Assembly: GCF_034702125.1 (NCBI RefSeq)
Contig: NC_085860.1
Coordinates: 56,498,419 to 56,562,418 of the forward strand
Length of the DNA: 64,000 nucleotides
Direction of reading: 5' to 3'
Origin: Engraulis encrasicolus
Taxonomy: Eukaryota > Chordata > Actinopteri > Clupeiformes > Engraulidae
Both the position numbers and the translations under genes were made by a program. Position 1 is the stretch's first letter; each line of letters begins with the position of its first letter. A model generated the notes under the pieces. That model was not told the DNA's origin, searched no databases, and saw only the letters and a list, made by a program, of their open reading frames with translations. Shown piece after piece: positions 1-41,066 of this stretch.

Positions 1-167
1 TAGAATTTTAGCAACATTTTGAGTCCTCACTATGTCATAAGGACTTTGTGGGATTTTTTTGTTTGTTTTTTGTTTTTTTTGTTTTTTTACACCGACTTCT
101 ATGGGAGCTGTAGAATGTTCCAATGTTCAAGTAAAATTTTAAAAGAATTGGGGGAAAAAATCCTTAC

Positions 168-427
168 TCCTCAGACGCTGTGCCACTCTGTTGCTGCTGC
201 TGCTGAAATCTGTCGGCGGCTATCTTCAGAGTCAGGTTGATGGGCGGACGCGTCGTGACCTCCAAGCGGCGACATATGGGGCACTCGAGCGCACCCTTCC
301 TGTCCCAGAATCTTTGCAGGCAGGCCTTGCAGGCGCTGTGGCCACACTGGAGGGTCACCGGGTAGCGGAAAACCTCGCAGCACAGGGGGCACTTGAGGGC
401 CTCCTCGGACAGCAAGAGGGGTTCCAT
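168..427 (-). CDS. TRIM-like RING-finger protein, first coding exon (partial gene)
   Basis: This is a RING-type E3 ubiquitin ligase N-terminus. The exon starts at ATG 427-425 in a good context (ACAACATGG). Residues 13-52 form a complete C3HC4 RING with spacing C-x2-C-x11-C-x-H-x2-C-x2-C-x12-C-x2-C (Cys13, Cys16, Cys28, His30, Cys33, Cys36, Cys49, Cys52). A run of six glutamines follows near residue 78. The reading frame reaches a stop at 164-166, but a consensus donor (GA|GTAAGG) cuts at 168/167, so I infer splicing to B-box and coiled-coil exons left of the window. The text around the RING resembles TRIM35/NF7-type proteins, which are greatly expanded in fish. I cannot name the paralogue. 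An intronless 86-residue RING-only protein is the alternative reading. Confidence 0.7.
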
Positions 428-2690
428 GTTGTGTGCCAGGCCTACTCTACTACTCTCTCCTTAAATGATTCCAGTGAAACTGTAGGTGAAGCCTCTGTGT
501 GCCTATGCTCCCGTATCCTTTTGGCCTATTACCATTTGAAAAGGACTGGAAATACTGGATGGACATGCTTTTACAGTCACTGACATCATTGCCACATTCT
601 TGAGCACAATCAGGTTTGGTCACGAGGTTTTGGGTGCAGTTTTGAAAAAAAAAAAAAGGCAGAGAGCAAAGAAGATATGTAAAGAAAGAAACTAACAGAT
701 AAGAGATGATTTTGAATGTTTTCTTTATTCTAGAAAAAAACAGATTATGTACAAAGTTTCTACTCCCCATTCTACATCCCATCACAAATTCAGATTATTA
801 CAATAATGACCATAACATTAGTAGTTATTAAGAGGGGGTAACTAAGAGGTAGCTTTAACCATAAAGTAGCTAGTGTGTGAAACCTTACATACAGTAATAA
901 CAATCCCTTTGTAAATATGAATATAGAGAGATGTCTTTTATTATCAGAATTATTACAACTAGCTCACAAAAGATGAACCATGTATAGTCATGGCACACTA
1001 TAAAAATTGTGCCCCCAAAGTGTCTTCAGATTGCCACTGTGGGGTAACCCCTCCAAGATCTCTGAGGAGCCTAAGGGCCTCGGAACACCGGTTTCCGACA
1101 AAGTGCAGAGCACTGCTCTGACAACGTTTGATTCCACGGTTTTCAATACAACCCCGCAAACTGGCAGCGATGTCCTCACATGTCGGCGGATGTCGGCTGC
1201 CGATTACAGGAGAGCTCTTTGTTCGTCTGAGCCTCCCCTTGTTTATCCATGCTCTGCTGTGCTGAAACTTACCATTCATTGTTGATATCACCTCTGTGCC
1301 AGTGTGCGGGCCGGGGTAACCAAAATTGTCAGAACTGATATGTGCTCTGCAGTCCTGTCGGAACCTGCGTGCGGAGGACCTAATAGGTGACAAATTGTTT
1401 TTGGAAGAACCCTAAGGATTTTTTTGAAGGTTTTTCAGGGAACCCAAGAATCACTTCGGTTTCCACCATGAAAGAAGGCTAAGGACCCTTAGGGTTCTTC
1501 CCAGACCTTTTAGGTTCTTTTAAGGCTCACCAACACAACCGAGGGTTCTTTGAGGAAGGGTTACATTTTTTACTGTGCTAGAGTAAAATGCCATTTTTCT
1601 GTCACCACACTTTACTATAGTTCAGGGCATGGCAGCCGTTACAAAACAATGTATACATGTATTTAGTTTACCAAAGAAGTAAAGAAACAAAAAAGACAGA
1701 AAGATTGAACATCTACAGTAGCTGCATTAAATAATCTCAGTCATAACTTAACAAACCTGAAGAAATGCTGTTGCTATGTTCTTAGCCTGGTTTTAGTGAA
1801 GAAAAATGCTTTATGATTTTAATAAGTTTTATAAAATATATGCATAGCACATGTCACCAATTTCTTTTTCAGTGATAATTGACAAGTGTCAAATAAATAC
1901 CTATTCCTCATTTCAATGTTTATGTATTATTGTACATCAGTTTCCATACAGCTCTGCCATCCAAATATTTTATGCAGTATGCAATACATAATATTGTTTC
2001 ATGTGTATAGGAAAATGACAAGCTTGTCCATTCAAATAATTGGTCAGATTAAAGAATAGACTTCACACACACAGGCTATAATCATTAGTTACAATATTAC
2101 TGTAAAATACTTATTGGCTTCGACATGCAATTTTATTCCACCTTTCCATATGTTAGAAAATAGACTGATAACCATATGAAAACATATCTTGAAAGAAATA
2201 TCAACTGTCAATATCATGACATGGCGGTTAATGTAACATGGCAGACAACTTTAGTTGACCTCAGAGAGATCTATTGCTGTACAGTACAGTGTCTGTTTTA
2301 GCAAGGTCATGGAATTTCTCTCAGGTGTCTGTGTTTCTGGCTTTAGACTGTGTTATGTGCAGTTTGAGAAAGTATGTGTCTTGCCATTCTATGGTGTATG
2401 TATGTAGTGTGTATATACATTTTACAGTAACATCTTTTTGTGCAGTTGACAGCCCTATGGGAGAGGAGCTATTGACAGAGATTTAGGGGAAAACACCGAA
2501 ACTACAAAGTGGATAAGTATGGTATTGCATCCTTTTTGCATCAGTATTGCATCATTTAACTCAGTGGAATTCAGTTTTATACCGGGCTATATTCAACCAG
2601 GGAAATATCAACTGTAAACATTTGGAGCACATTTTTACCAAAGAACTGAGATTCTTAGATAACACTGTTATTATTATTCAATGTTGGGCC
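428..2690. other. Intergenic stretch, no gene seen
   Basis: AT-rich sequence between the RING exon and the 3' side of rapsn. I see no supported exon. An imperfect inverted repeat around 1400-1560 (AAGAACCCTAAGG against CCCTTAGGGTTCTT) looks like an old MITE fragment. Part of this interval could be the promoter of the RING gene, but no clear motif decides it. Confidence 0.4.
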
Positions 2691-3019
2691 TTAAAGGTAC
2701 ACTGTGTAAGATTTTTAGTTGTTTATTTCCAGAATCACTAATGTTACCTTTTTCATTAATACTTACCACCACCATCAAATTCTAAGTATTCATTATGACT
2801 GGAAAAGTGGGATCTTCTCCATGGTCCGCCATTTTGAATTTCCAGAAATAGCCAGTTTACGTGCAAAAATGACTGTAATTGGGCCATACTAGAAAATATT
2901 AGTTTATTAATTTGTAATGTTTCATGAAAAGATCAAATTTGGCAATAGGCAGCCCAGTTTCAATGAGCAGCATAGTTGCAGTACGTTTTTTGACCATTTC
3001 CTGCACAGTGTACCTTTAA
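2691..3019. mobile_element. TTAA-flanked MITE (family 1)
   Basis: 329 bp bounded by TTAA on both sides. The terminal inverted repeats read AAAGGTACACTGTGTAAGA at the left and CACAGTGTACCTTT at the right. TTAA duplications are typical of piggyBac-type elements. Related copies lie at 17790-20755 (broken), 25001-25307, 42192-42556 and 62821-63172. It has no coding capacity. Confidence 0.8.
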
Positions 3020-3630
3020 TGCAGTTATCACACCTGTCTGTGTCCAACAAGCAAAAGACTAGTCTAACTGGAATTGTATTTTCAGAGACAAGACAGAATT
3101 ATCTAAGCACTTACATATCCGTTCATCTGCACCACATTTTCCAAGTCTGCATTGCACAGTTGCCAAAAACGATAAAAGCTTATCAAAGTATTACAAATAT
3201 CCAGGAAGTTGGGGTGCCATAGAGAAAAGGGGAGATGGTCAACAGGTAGTTACATAGGTAGCTGACCAAAATACAGAAGAATGCCACTTTGAACTTGAGA
3301 TGCTGAAAAGTTGTTGTTTTTTTATCCATGGTTTGTCACATATTGTGCCGAGTTATTTGGCCTCTGCTATGACACTGCTGGTAGCACCACTGTCAGAAAA
3401 AAAACATTTTCCAAGCTGAGGCTCAAAAAAGGAGAAAATAAAATTTCCTCAGAGGGAGATAAAAAAAAGAATCAGTTGGCAGCTTGGTGTCTCCATGAAT
3501 GTCTGTTCCACCAGCCAAGTTTGTAAATCCTCCACAGAAAAAAAAACAGTCCAGTCAACATGGGCCTACAGAACCTACTGGCACTACATAGGCAATCACC
3601 GGCTGAGGCCCATCATAGAGTGCTGTGTGT

Positions 3631-3682
3631 GTGTGTTTGTGTGTGTGTGTGTGCGCACGTGTGTGTGTGCGTGTGTGTCAAA
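3631..3682. repeat. (TG)n-rich microsatellite, imperfect
   Basis: Imperfect TG repeat with CG interruptions. It lies about 300 bp beyond the rapsn stop codon, possibly in its 3' UTR. Confidence 0.8.
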
Positions 3683-3862
3683 TGTTTCAATATCATGTAA
3701 ACTGTCAGTTGAGGGGTTCTGCCACAAAATCCACAGGGATGCTTGACAGTTCAGTCTGTGGAAGAATAGTTTGGAATCCTCTGTGAAGTCTCTTTTGAAG
3801 AAGTGTCTGTGTCTGATTGTGATGAGAGAAAGTGTCCTTATGTCTTTGACTACGGGACACTG

Positions 3863-32348
<28,486 letters not shown>

Positions 32349-33096
32349 GTCTAAGAGCTGTCTGAGAAGGGCGTGCATCTGCCCAGGCCAGCCAGTCGTG
32401 CTGCTCACAGGAAAGAACACACAGGGGGAGCGCAGGGCAGCAGCCAAGTCTCAGTCTCGTCTCTCCTAGTCTTGGCACCACCGGCAGGCCACCACCGCAA
32501 CACCACAACGGTGATGGAACCCGCGGATGGTTCCCGTCCTCCCCCTGACAATCAGAACACCATAGTTCCCAACTACTGGCTCCTAGTCCCAGTCAGAATT
32601 ATTGGTCTCTGAGAAAACACAAGGGGCACAGCACGGAGCGGAGCAGAGTGGCGGTAGGGGAAATGAATCCTGAACGCACAGGAGAGAGGTTGCTGGCAAC
32701 GGTGTCCCAGAATATCTCCTAGCTCCACACCCCAACAGAGGGGAATGGTGTGTGGCTGTCTCACCCACTCAGACCCTGCTACACCCCCCCCCCTTTCTCC
32801 CCCTTTCCCTCCCCTCCATGCCTCCCTCCCCCACACAGGCTCTCTCTGCCGCCGCAGATGGCCCTGTCACTCTGGACCATGTGTCCCTCTGGAATCTCAG
32901 CTCAACCCTCTCAAAAGTCCCCAAGGTCACAACAGGAGTCACTCCATCCAGGCTCCCCCCCTCTCTCTAAACAACAATGAAAAAAACACTATCACAGGTT
33001 AATCCACAAACGTGAGCGTCAGAATTGAGGAACATTAGAAAAACAATGTGTCCAGTCCAGGCGGACAGGGTGGATGTGGATACTTCAGAGACTTAT

Positions 33097-33106
33097 CTAT
33101 AAATAG
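33097..33106. promoter_or_regulatory. MEF2-consensus palindrome upstream of rapsn
   Basis: CTATAAATAG fits the MEF2 consensus YTAWWWWTAR. It lies 749 bp upstream of the rapsn start codon, and rapsn is a muscle gene. It could also be a TATA box. The functional role is inferred. Confidence 0.35.
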
Positions 33107-33543
33107 ACAATAGCTATTTCACAACATTGAAGCAGAGCAAGGCGAACTCTCCTCGCGGAGGTTGTAAGTTCCTGGTGCCGCCACCCCCCCCACCCCTCCC
33201 ACCATGTCAGCAACTGGTGCCTAGAATAGTCCACAAAGTCTGGTATGCTGCGGGACTTGAGTTACAGCTCCAGAGCTTCTTCAAGCACATCAATGGGACG
33301 GCATCGTGGGTCTGGCAAGAGGGTTTTTCTCTCCTTCCCGCCCTCTTCATGCTCTCTCTCTCTCTCTCGCTCGCTCTAGCCCCCTCACACCCTGCATCAA
33401 TGATACAAATAGGAGCTTTTACTGCCTTGCCATTCATGAGATGGCTTACCTTTCCAAACACACGTCTCTGAGGTTTTGCGACAGCTCTTTGTCGCGACAC
33501 AACTCAGAGCTGTGTTGACACAAGGAATTTACTTGGGCCTCTG

Positions 33544-33553
33544 CTATTTATAG
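33544..33553. promoter_or_regulatory. Second MEF2/TATA-like palindrome upstream of rapsn
   Basis: CTATTTATAG is the exact reverse complement of the site at 33097-33106, so it reads CTATAAATAG on the rapsn strand. It lies about 1.2 kb upstream of the start codon and could serve as a TATA box for a 5' UTR exon. Inferred. Confidence 0.35.
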
Positions 33554-34189
33554 TATCTTCAAATCCCACTAAAATGTGTGTTTTTTTTAGTTTTTGTCAG
33601 CCAAGTACATGCAACCAAGTCATCTGTTAAGTGTTGGAAAACAATGAATTAAAATAATGGTATATCAAAGATTACAGCTCAGTTAAGTATAATGATGGTT
33701 AGGAAAACGCATCATCATCATCATCATCATCACTATTACAGTGCAATCCAATGCAGTATTTTATCATCCCCTTCTATTTCTCCATTTTCCCTCTGAGCTA
33801 CACATCAGTCACATCTTAATTAGTACACATCTTAATTCAATAACCTGAACATTACATCGTACAGTACATGTTCAGGCCTAGCAAGGTTAGTGCCAGTCCA
33901 TGTGTAAAACGATTGTTTCGTGCTCCCTTAAGCATGTTTTTAACATTTGAGCCTGATAAGTCTAACCTTTGTCATCTTGATGCCTGTGCCATCAAGAAAG
34001 GAAAAAAAACATGAATGGAATTATCTGTTCATTTTCTATATTCAGCTAGACAGCTGTGCTCATTCTTTGAACACATACTGCAGTTGGACCTAAACCTGAC
34101 ACTAAACGTTTCAGTGATTGCTGATGCCCAAAAAGACTTAGGCCTAACATATTTTGCATGATCATGTGATGTGTATGTTTTTACATGTT

Positions 34190-34905
34190 TGTAAATAAGG
34201 AAGTCATTGTATCAGAATGGTTTGGAGAGCACGAGACACATTTTTACACATGGGTTGGCCACCACAGAGTCCAGACCTCGACCTCATTGAGAATCTTTGA
34301 GATGTGCTGGAGAAAGCTTTGGGCAGCATTCAAACTCTACCATACAGGGCTTGACACTGGCACCGGCCAACCAGCCAAATGCTGGTCAAACTTGGCTTTG
34401 GCTAGTAATACTTTCAGTGTCACTAGCCAACTTGGCTGGCAGCTTATTCCTTGGTATGACATACACATCATAGTATCTTATATTCTGCTGTTTGCCCCTT
34501 GTGTATCAATTGTTTGTATTTAAGTTCAAGAAAAAGCTCAGTAACTCAGTTTCTATTTGATTGATATACTTTCATGTAGAAAGCTGTACACTCATCTTGC
34601 TTTAGCACCTCATCTTCTGAGGTTAGACATACACCATCATGATAAAGAAAAAAAACAATGTAAAATCTGTGACTAGTGTAATACCTGAATGGCTAGTGAC
34701 TCGGGAAAACCACTAGCCACAGTGGCCGGTGGGTAAAAAGTTAATGTCAAGCCCTGCTACCATAATCAATCAATACAAGAGCTTGGTGAAAACTTGATGC
34801 AACACTAAATGGAACTGAATCCAGACATGGCAGAAGAGTATTGAAACAATTCAACGCAGATTGTGTGCCGTAATTGAAGCTAAAGGCAGTCCAATATCAT
34901 ATTGG
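34190..34905 (+). mobile_element. Tc1 transposase fossil split by a hAT MITE
   Basis: 34245-34336 resembles the Tc1 'PPQSPDLDLIENL' catalytic-domain block, out of frame. It resumes after 34765 with text resembling the MELNPDMAEEY segment. No intact frame remains. Confidence 0.65.
34345..34756. mobile_element. hAT MITE
   Basis: The ends are CAGGGCTTGACACTGG and, inverted, TTAATGTCAAGCCCTG. A perfect 8-bp duplication CTACCATA lies at 34337-34344 and 34757-34764. The interior has many GGCTAGT/ACTAGCC motifs. Confidence 0.9.
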
Positions 34906-36164
34906 TGCGTGTGTGTGTGAGAGTGAGACCTTTTTTTGGTGGGGACTTTTTTGGCAGTGAATTTCTCACACGTGTTAATCACTATCTGTAAAACATCCTC
35001 TTTTTTTTTACTCTTTCTTTTTTTGCATCGTCAATTTATGAGCACATTTTCTAAACACATGCTTTGCATATGTTTCATCTTCCCAGGGTCCAGTGTGATC
35101 ATGTTAGTGTTGCTTCAAGACAGATTTTCTTATGGCATGTCTATTCATTCCACAATATTCATTCGGGGCAGATTTTGCAAGGGTTTTTTTTTTAGCCCAT
35201 GGAAGCGGTCAGGAGAATCCTTGTTTGCCTTTTACTGACATTCAAGCATCATTGAATTATATGTGATGTCTGTGTGGTTACCAACAGACATAGAGTATAG
35301 ACATACAGCATAAACTATATGGGGTTACCTGCAAGCCAAAAGCCTTGATGGGGTAGTACCATTCTTCACCAAACAGAGACTACCATTATCTGAGAGAAAG
35401 AGACAAAAATATACCGTAGCCTAAGAAACTAGACAAATTGTAGCAATAAACAATGTTTTTTTGGCTGGTTGATTGGTCAAGTGCCGGCTATACAGTATGC
35501 AGTATTCAGCCCTTTCTAACTGTTCAACATTTTGCCACTCTATGACCATAAGCATAATACCGATCCTTTAAAAAAAAAAAATGAACATCATGGAAAAGTT
35601 TCGTTATTTCCATAATTCCATCAAAAATGTACTTCCAGCTAAACGAAATGAATACAGGATTTAAAAAAAAGAATATTGCGATCACCATTTTGTATTCACA
35701 TCAAATCAGTCAAAATGTGCTACTTTCTACACTGCACGTGTTCAATACTTGGTTAGGAATCTCTTTGCCTTAATCACTGAGATGATGCACTTTAGCATTG
35801 AAGTCAATGGCAGAGGCATTGTATGGGATTCATGGGAGCCCAAATAACCTTGATGCTTTGCTGTCAGTTGGGGTTTTTTTGAGCTGGTGACCCTCATTAT
35901 CCTCTTGATTATACCCAATAGATTACCATACCACATTTGTGCTTTGGTGGTGGCATTCTAACTCACCAGACATGAAACCCCATTGAAAATCAATAGGATG
36001 TTAGGTAAGCCATGGGGGATAATCAAGAGGGAAATGAGGGTCACCAGATAAAAAAAAAAAAGAAAAAACAGCTGAAAGCCCAAAATATGTAAGAATAAAC
36101 AAATGAATTATTGGTAGTTTAAAAAGAGGGTCATGAATATATATGCACAATATATTGATATATT
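34906..36164. other. Intergenic, nothing firmly identified
   Basis: AT-rich sequence between rapsn and kbtbd4, with short homopolymers. GGGTCACCAG and its inverse recur near 35890 and 36040, suggesting an old foldback element. I see no exon. Confidence 0.35.
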
Positions 36165-36365
36165 GTCAATTCAGTGGTTCTCAACCTTTTTTGAATGGAC
36201 ACCACCTAGACTTCATCATCAGCCCCCCCTCGCCTGGACCTCATAATAAAATAGAATGATGCCCTCCAAAGACAACTACCGTAAGCACTGCCCCCTCTCA
36301 GCTGTATCCTTCTCAACGACTTCTGGGGGGCTGTACAGCTCCCGCTGAGAAAATCTTGTCTATAA
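36165..36365. mobile_element. hAT-like MITE fragment
   Basis: Left end CAGTGGTTCTCAACCTTTT is followed by a CCCCCC block, and a GGGGGG block lies near 36330. This is typical of Charlie-like MITEs. The right end is not clear. Confidence 0.5.
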
Positions 36366-37520
36366 TTAAGGATTAAACTGTGTATTCCTATGTAATAGAT
36401 GTCTGACACTAGGTTGCTCAGTTTTCATTCTTCTGTCCAGTTCTACCTAGCATGGCCTTGCCAGACGCAAGCATTTCAGGCCCAAAAAAATGTCCTTCCA
36501 TGTCACGTCTGGGACAGAATTTCTGCTTGGGGTTTGATCTTGTTACCAGACAATTGGACAATTTCGGTAGCTTATGCTGTAATAGAAGTCTGTACGTCAC
36601 TGCATTGGAGGTAATGCATATTCGAACACAGATAGAAATGTAATAGCAGTGTCAGCAGACTTAGCACTCCTGTTAATTAAAACACTAATACTGCACGTGT
36701 AGTAATCAAGGCAATTATTCTACTATAAATGAATATGTTTTTATTTGATAGAATAATCTCTACAAATATAAGGACAAAACACATGTACAACATTTACATT
36801 AGCTCACATTTCAGGAAAAAAGACAAAATATCTGTTTTGTTTAGTTGGAAAATAGTTTTGCTTCTACTGTAAAACTCTTTCAAGAAAAGGTAAACAGACC
36901 TCTCAGGGTTCATACATCAGTTTAAATCATAACATTTATGAATATACATCCCAGCCATGTTAAGGGACTCAAGAATAAACTAAGACAGGAACAGTCATTA
37001 TCCCTTGAATTCCACATCCCTGTTGATCTCAATAAAAAAGATGCTTCAGAGAGAATTTTGGAACCCAACACTGAACGAATCATTGGGAAGTGTGACCAAA
37101 AAGTCAGTGTCCATAATGTTAAATCTCTATCCAATGTTGCAATCAATGTTTTCATTCTTTGTTCCCTCAACAGTACCTGGTAACAGCCAACAAGAGTGCT
37201 AACACCACTGCAAGGCCTACAGTAAGTCCTGGGTGATCAATTGAACATGAGGAACATGAGTGACTGGTCACTACATGCTGCTAAACATCAAATAGGTGCC
37301 ATTTAGTAGCGGAGGTCAGGTGGTGCGACCACAGCTAATGCTACTATTGTATGGACATTAGCTGTGCTTATTTCACCATGAGATCTGCTCCTAAAACCAT
37401 CAATGACCCAAATACACCTCCTCCTCAACACCTACCGCGCATACATGTACAAAACATTGAGGCGCGCAGCCTGGTCCCCTGAAGGAGCCAAATAAATAGC
37501 TGGTTAGTGATCACAAGACC

Positions 37521-37790
37521 AGGGACAGATTACTGACCGCATGGGCCTACTGGGCCCAGGCCAAGGGGCCCAAGAGATGAGGGGGCCCTGAAGCTCTAGC
37601 ATCTATATTTGATTTCTCAAGTTGCATTAACTTGAACAACTGTATTTTCACATTTTCCTGGGGGAAAATCCCCTACCCCCTGACAACATAGACTTAACAT
37701 AGCCTGAATGGTTTTGTCAAGGGGGGGCGCTTTCTTGTTGTCAGGCCTAAGGGGCCCATGGAATCATAATCAGTCTCTGCACAAGAGACC
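37521..37790. repeat. Repeat with GGGCCCAGG / AAGGGGCCCATGG inverted ends
   Basis: GGGACAGATTACTGACC on the left is partly inverted as AATCAGTCTCTGC on the right, with GGGGCCC blocks at both sides. It is an old MITE-like copy about 30 bp beyond the kbtbd4 stop and is probably downstream sequence. Confidence 0.45.
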
Positions 37791-37820
37791 CCTAAAATAT
37801 ATGTGAAATAACTTGTGGCA

Positions 37821-40557
37821 TTAGGCGAGCACAAACTGCCAGTTAGTGAGGAGGATCTTAATGCCTTTGATGACGGACACTACCGAGGTGGCGGGATTAA
37901 ACTTGAGCGTGTTGGCGTCGCCCTTCTTGCACTTGTCCCGGAAGACGTAGATGCAGCCTTTGCAGCTGGCCACCTTCCAGAGCGACGGCACGCAGCTCCA
38001 GACCTCCGGGAAGCGCAGTCGCGTGAAGCTGTCAAGCAGCGGGTTGTAGCACACCAGCGAGTCGCCCTCGGCAACCACGAAGATCAGGTCCTTGTGCGCA
38101 GTGGCGTGCATGGGGCCGGCGAAGGGCAACATGTAGGGCTTGGCGTGGCAGGTCTGTGTGTGCGTGTCGAAACACTGGATGAGGCGCGAGGGCTTGGTGA
38201 AGAAGTCCATGTCGTTCTCCTCTCCTCCCAGCAGGTAGATGGTGCCACCGAGGTTAACCCCTGCGGCGCCAGACACGGCCGTGTCCAGCTGGCTGGTCTC
38301 GGTCCACACGTTGTCCCGCACGGTGTAGTAGATCACGCCGTTGGACATGATGTCCTGCAGCGACTTCCCGCCGAGCGAGTAGATGGAGTCTTGGTCGCCG
38401 ACGGACACCAGGGCGTGGTGCAACCGGTCGCGGGGCAGCGGGGCGCAGCGCTCCCAGTCCATGGTGTGCATGTTGCACTTCCACATGCGGCGCGGGATGG
38501 AACCGCCCACCACGTACAGGTCCCCGCCGTGCTTGCAGGCGGCCGTGATCTGGTGGCACAGGCTGTTCTGACCGCCGACGCTGATCATGTCGTCCTCCTC
38601 ATCGCAGTGCAGCGACACCGCCAGCGAATGGGTGCGCGTCTCCTCTTTGCCAATCAGGTAGATGTGCACGTTCTCCCCAATCTCCTGTAGATGGAGGGAG
38701 GGGAGGAGAAGACAGAGAGAGGAAGAAGAGAGATCGTTTTGCCTCTGTAAACAAGTAAGTACATTTTATGTTTATAGCGCTTTTCACAGACAAGACAAGT
38801 CAGAAAGTGCTTTACAATTTGATTAAGCTATAAAGGGATTAGGAGAGAGAAAATATAGCTATATACAACAAAGTAGAAACGAAATAAGATTCAGTAAAAT
38901 AAAATGAATGTAAGGTAAAGTGAAGGAGGTATAACTATTAGGGCTGTAACGATATTGTATCGAACCGAGAAATCGTGATACACAGAGTCACAATACTGTA
39001 TCGTGATACAAGGAGGCAGTATCGTGATACGCCCTTTCAAAGTTTTATTACCCATTAGTCCAGAAAACAACCTTGTGATTTGATTTGATAATGTTTCCCC
39101 AACTTCAGTGGAGATACATTTCAGAAATCGTGGGGTGTATCGAACCGTAGGTCAAAAATCGTGATACGAACCGAATCGTGAGTTGAGTGTATCGTTACAG
39201 CCCTAATAACTATGCATAGTATAAAATGTACCATTATTGTTGAATAATGATAGGATGCCCGCAGTGAAAAACATACATAAAGTGCTTGAATATCTGTTTC
39301 ATAGAACTTCCAAGTAGCTACTTTAGATATATTTGTCGGTATGCAGCAGCAGACTCTTGCAACAAACATCAATGGGGATAAGCAACGGCAGGTGTTGCAA
39401 GACGCATCTGCAGTCGCTTTGATCCCACAATAGTTTGATAGCTGGACTGAAATTTGATGAGTCGGACGGGATTTCTAACCATCACGCAACATTCCCAGTC
39501 CAGAACGCATTGCTGTCTGCATGCGGATGTAGACGTGGCACAAAATCGAATGCATTCAATGCTGAGATTTTGGCACAATAATGATTGCACAAGGCATCAT
39601 GGGAATTCTCAGACTCATGGTGTTGTGATTGTTACCTTCAGGCTGTCCTGCAGAACACTGGCAAATTCTTCCCTTTCCACCTTATTGTGGTTTATCCAGG
39701 CCTCTATGGAAGCTGTCGGATTTTGAGAGGTCGGTACACCATCTGAAGCAGATAAATATTGCTGTGTCAATACAAAAGTGCGTCAACCAAAGACCAACTG
39801 CCAACCACATTACATTGCATTGTGTGACAGTACACTTCATCGTGATTTACAGTCATTAAAGATAGGGTATTGGTTATTGGAGCAATGTGGTGCCTTGCTC
39901 AAGGGCACTTCAGTCATGACTGTAGGTGTAGGTTTTCCTAGCCACTAGGCCTTGGCTGACCACTACTATTCAGGTAAACAACAAGTATAAAAACTTCATA
40001 ACTTCAGTATTAAGATCCAAGTACCTACTTAACGAGAGCAATCCTAGTAGATAACAACCTACCTGTCCCCCCGGCCCCTAGATACATGTAGTGTGTGTGT
40101 GTGTGTGTGTGGTGTGTGTATGTGTCAATTTAAAGACAGATGAAATAAATACAATAGTACCACTTGTCACCCACTTGCCTTTGATTATATCAATGAGAAG
40201 GCGCAGGGGGAGGTTTAGGAACTCATCCATTTCACAGAGCTGAAGCAAGTGGATCTTTGCACAATGTTTGGCCGCTGTGTAGAGCTCCTGATCACTGTGC
40301 CTGTCAGCAAGCCACATAACCTGGAGGGAAAGGATCGCAAAACATGTGCTCAGAGATGAGAACCTGTGCAAGCTGGGCTTTTATCACTCTCCAGCCAGGC
40401 AGATGAGGAGAAAAACTGCTTGGGCCACAGAACATAAATTAGAACATAAAACTTGTACTACAAGCTGTACTTCTATTTCGACAATCACTGTAATTCTTAT
40501 GGCAAAAGTTCAGACATAACAGTTACTGTGTCTGACAGATGAAACCATTTCAGTTGG

Positions 40558-40606
<49 letters not shown>

Positions 40607-41066
40607 GTAAACAGTTCTTGACCTCTACAGTGCGCGACAAAAAGCGCGAGCACTCTTCAAACAGAGCGGTGAGCTGGTACATATCCGCCATCTCATAAGT
40701 GTCTTGAAGATCCTCCACTCGGAGCTTTATGGTCCCATGATAGATGTAGTCCACGAGCAGCTGAAACACATGTGCACTGACGCCTTTCAGTTCGATGTTG
40801 CGATCGTGGGTCTCTCGCAGATTTGACGTGAACATGGACCGAAAAAAACTGCTCTGCGCCGACAGAACCAGCCGATGGAGCTGGAACTCCTTGCCATCGA
40901 CCAAGACGGTGACATCTGCAAAGAGACCGTCTTCTAAACACAAGTCCATAATGCTCTTTACCACTCGACTAGAGTGAGAGCGATCGGTGAAGGTATATCC
41001 CCGAAAGTAGTTATCTTCTCCTACTGAACCCCCAGCACTCAGACCTCCCTCGTCGCCACATTCCAT
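37821..41066 (-). CDS. kbtbd4: Kelch repeat and BTB domain-containing protein 4
   Basis: KBTBD4 is a BTB-BACK-kelch substrate receptor of CUL3 ubiquitin ligases. Coding exons are 41066-40605, 40320-40179, 39742-39636 and 38684-37821. The sum is 1575 nt, or 524 aa, close to human (518-534). A BTB domain occupies about residues 45-145, followed by a BACK region to about 240 and kelch repeats to the end (LLTNWQFVLA). The loop SIPRRMWKC, which holds the human medulloblastoma insertion hotspot, is at residues 299-307. The start is the first ATG, 2 nt after an acceptor (TTATTTTCAG), so a non-coding exon lies upstream. The donor of exon 1 is the first GT of a CA/GT microsatellite. The second intron has a GC donor (AAAG|GCAAGT), and only this cut keeps the frame. 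Confidence 0.97.
38939..39205. mobile_element. hAT MITE in kbtbd4 intron 3
   Basis: 267 bp with ends TAGGGCTGTAACGATA and, inverted, TATCGTTACAGCCCTA. A perfect 8-bp duplication ATAACTAT lies at 38931-38938 and 39206-39213. The interior repeats ATCGTGATAC motifs. Confidence 0.92.
40090..40125. repeat. (TG)n microsatellite in kbtbd4 intron 2
   Basis: Short TG tract with one GG interruption, about 55 bp from the GC donor at 40178. Confidence 0.85.
40559..40604. repeat. (CA)23 microsatellite forming a splice donor
   Basis: 23 AC units on the plus strand, so the kbtbd4 intron starts directly as GTGTGTGTGT after exon 1 (last codon CAG). Confidence 0.95.

Noticed and set aside
37815..38690. 291-codon open frame on the plus strand
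   Set aside because: It is the antisense shadow of the GC-rich last exon of kbtbd4, which matches the kelch protein on the minus strand.
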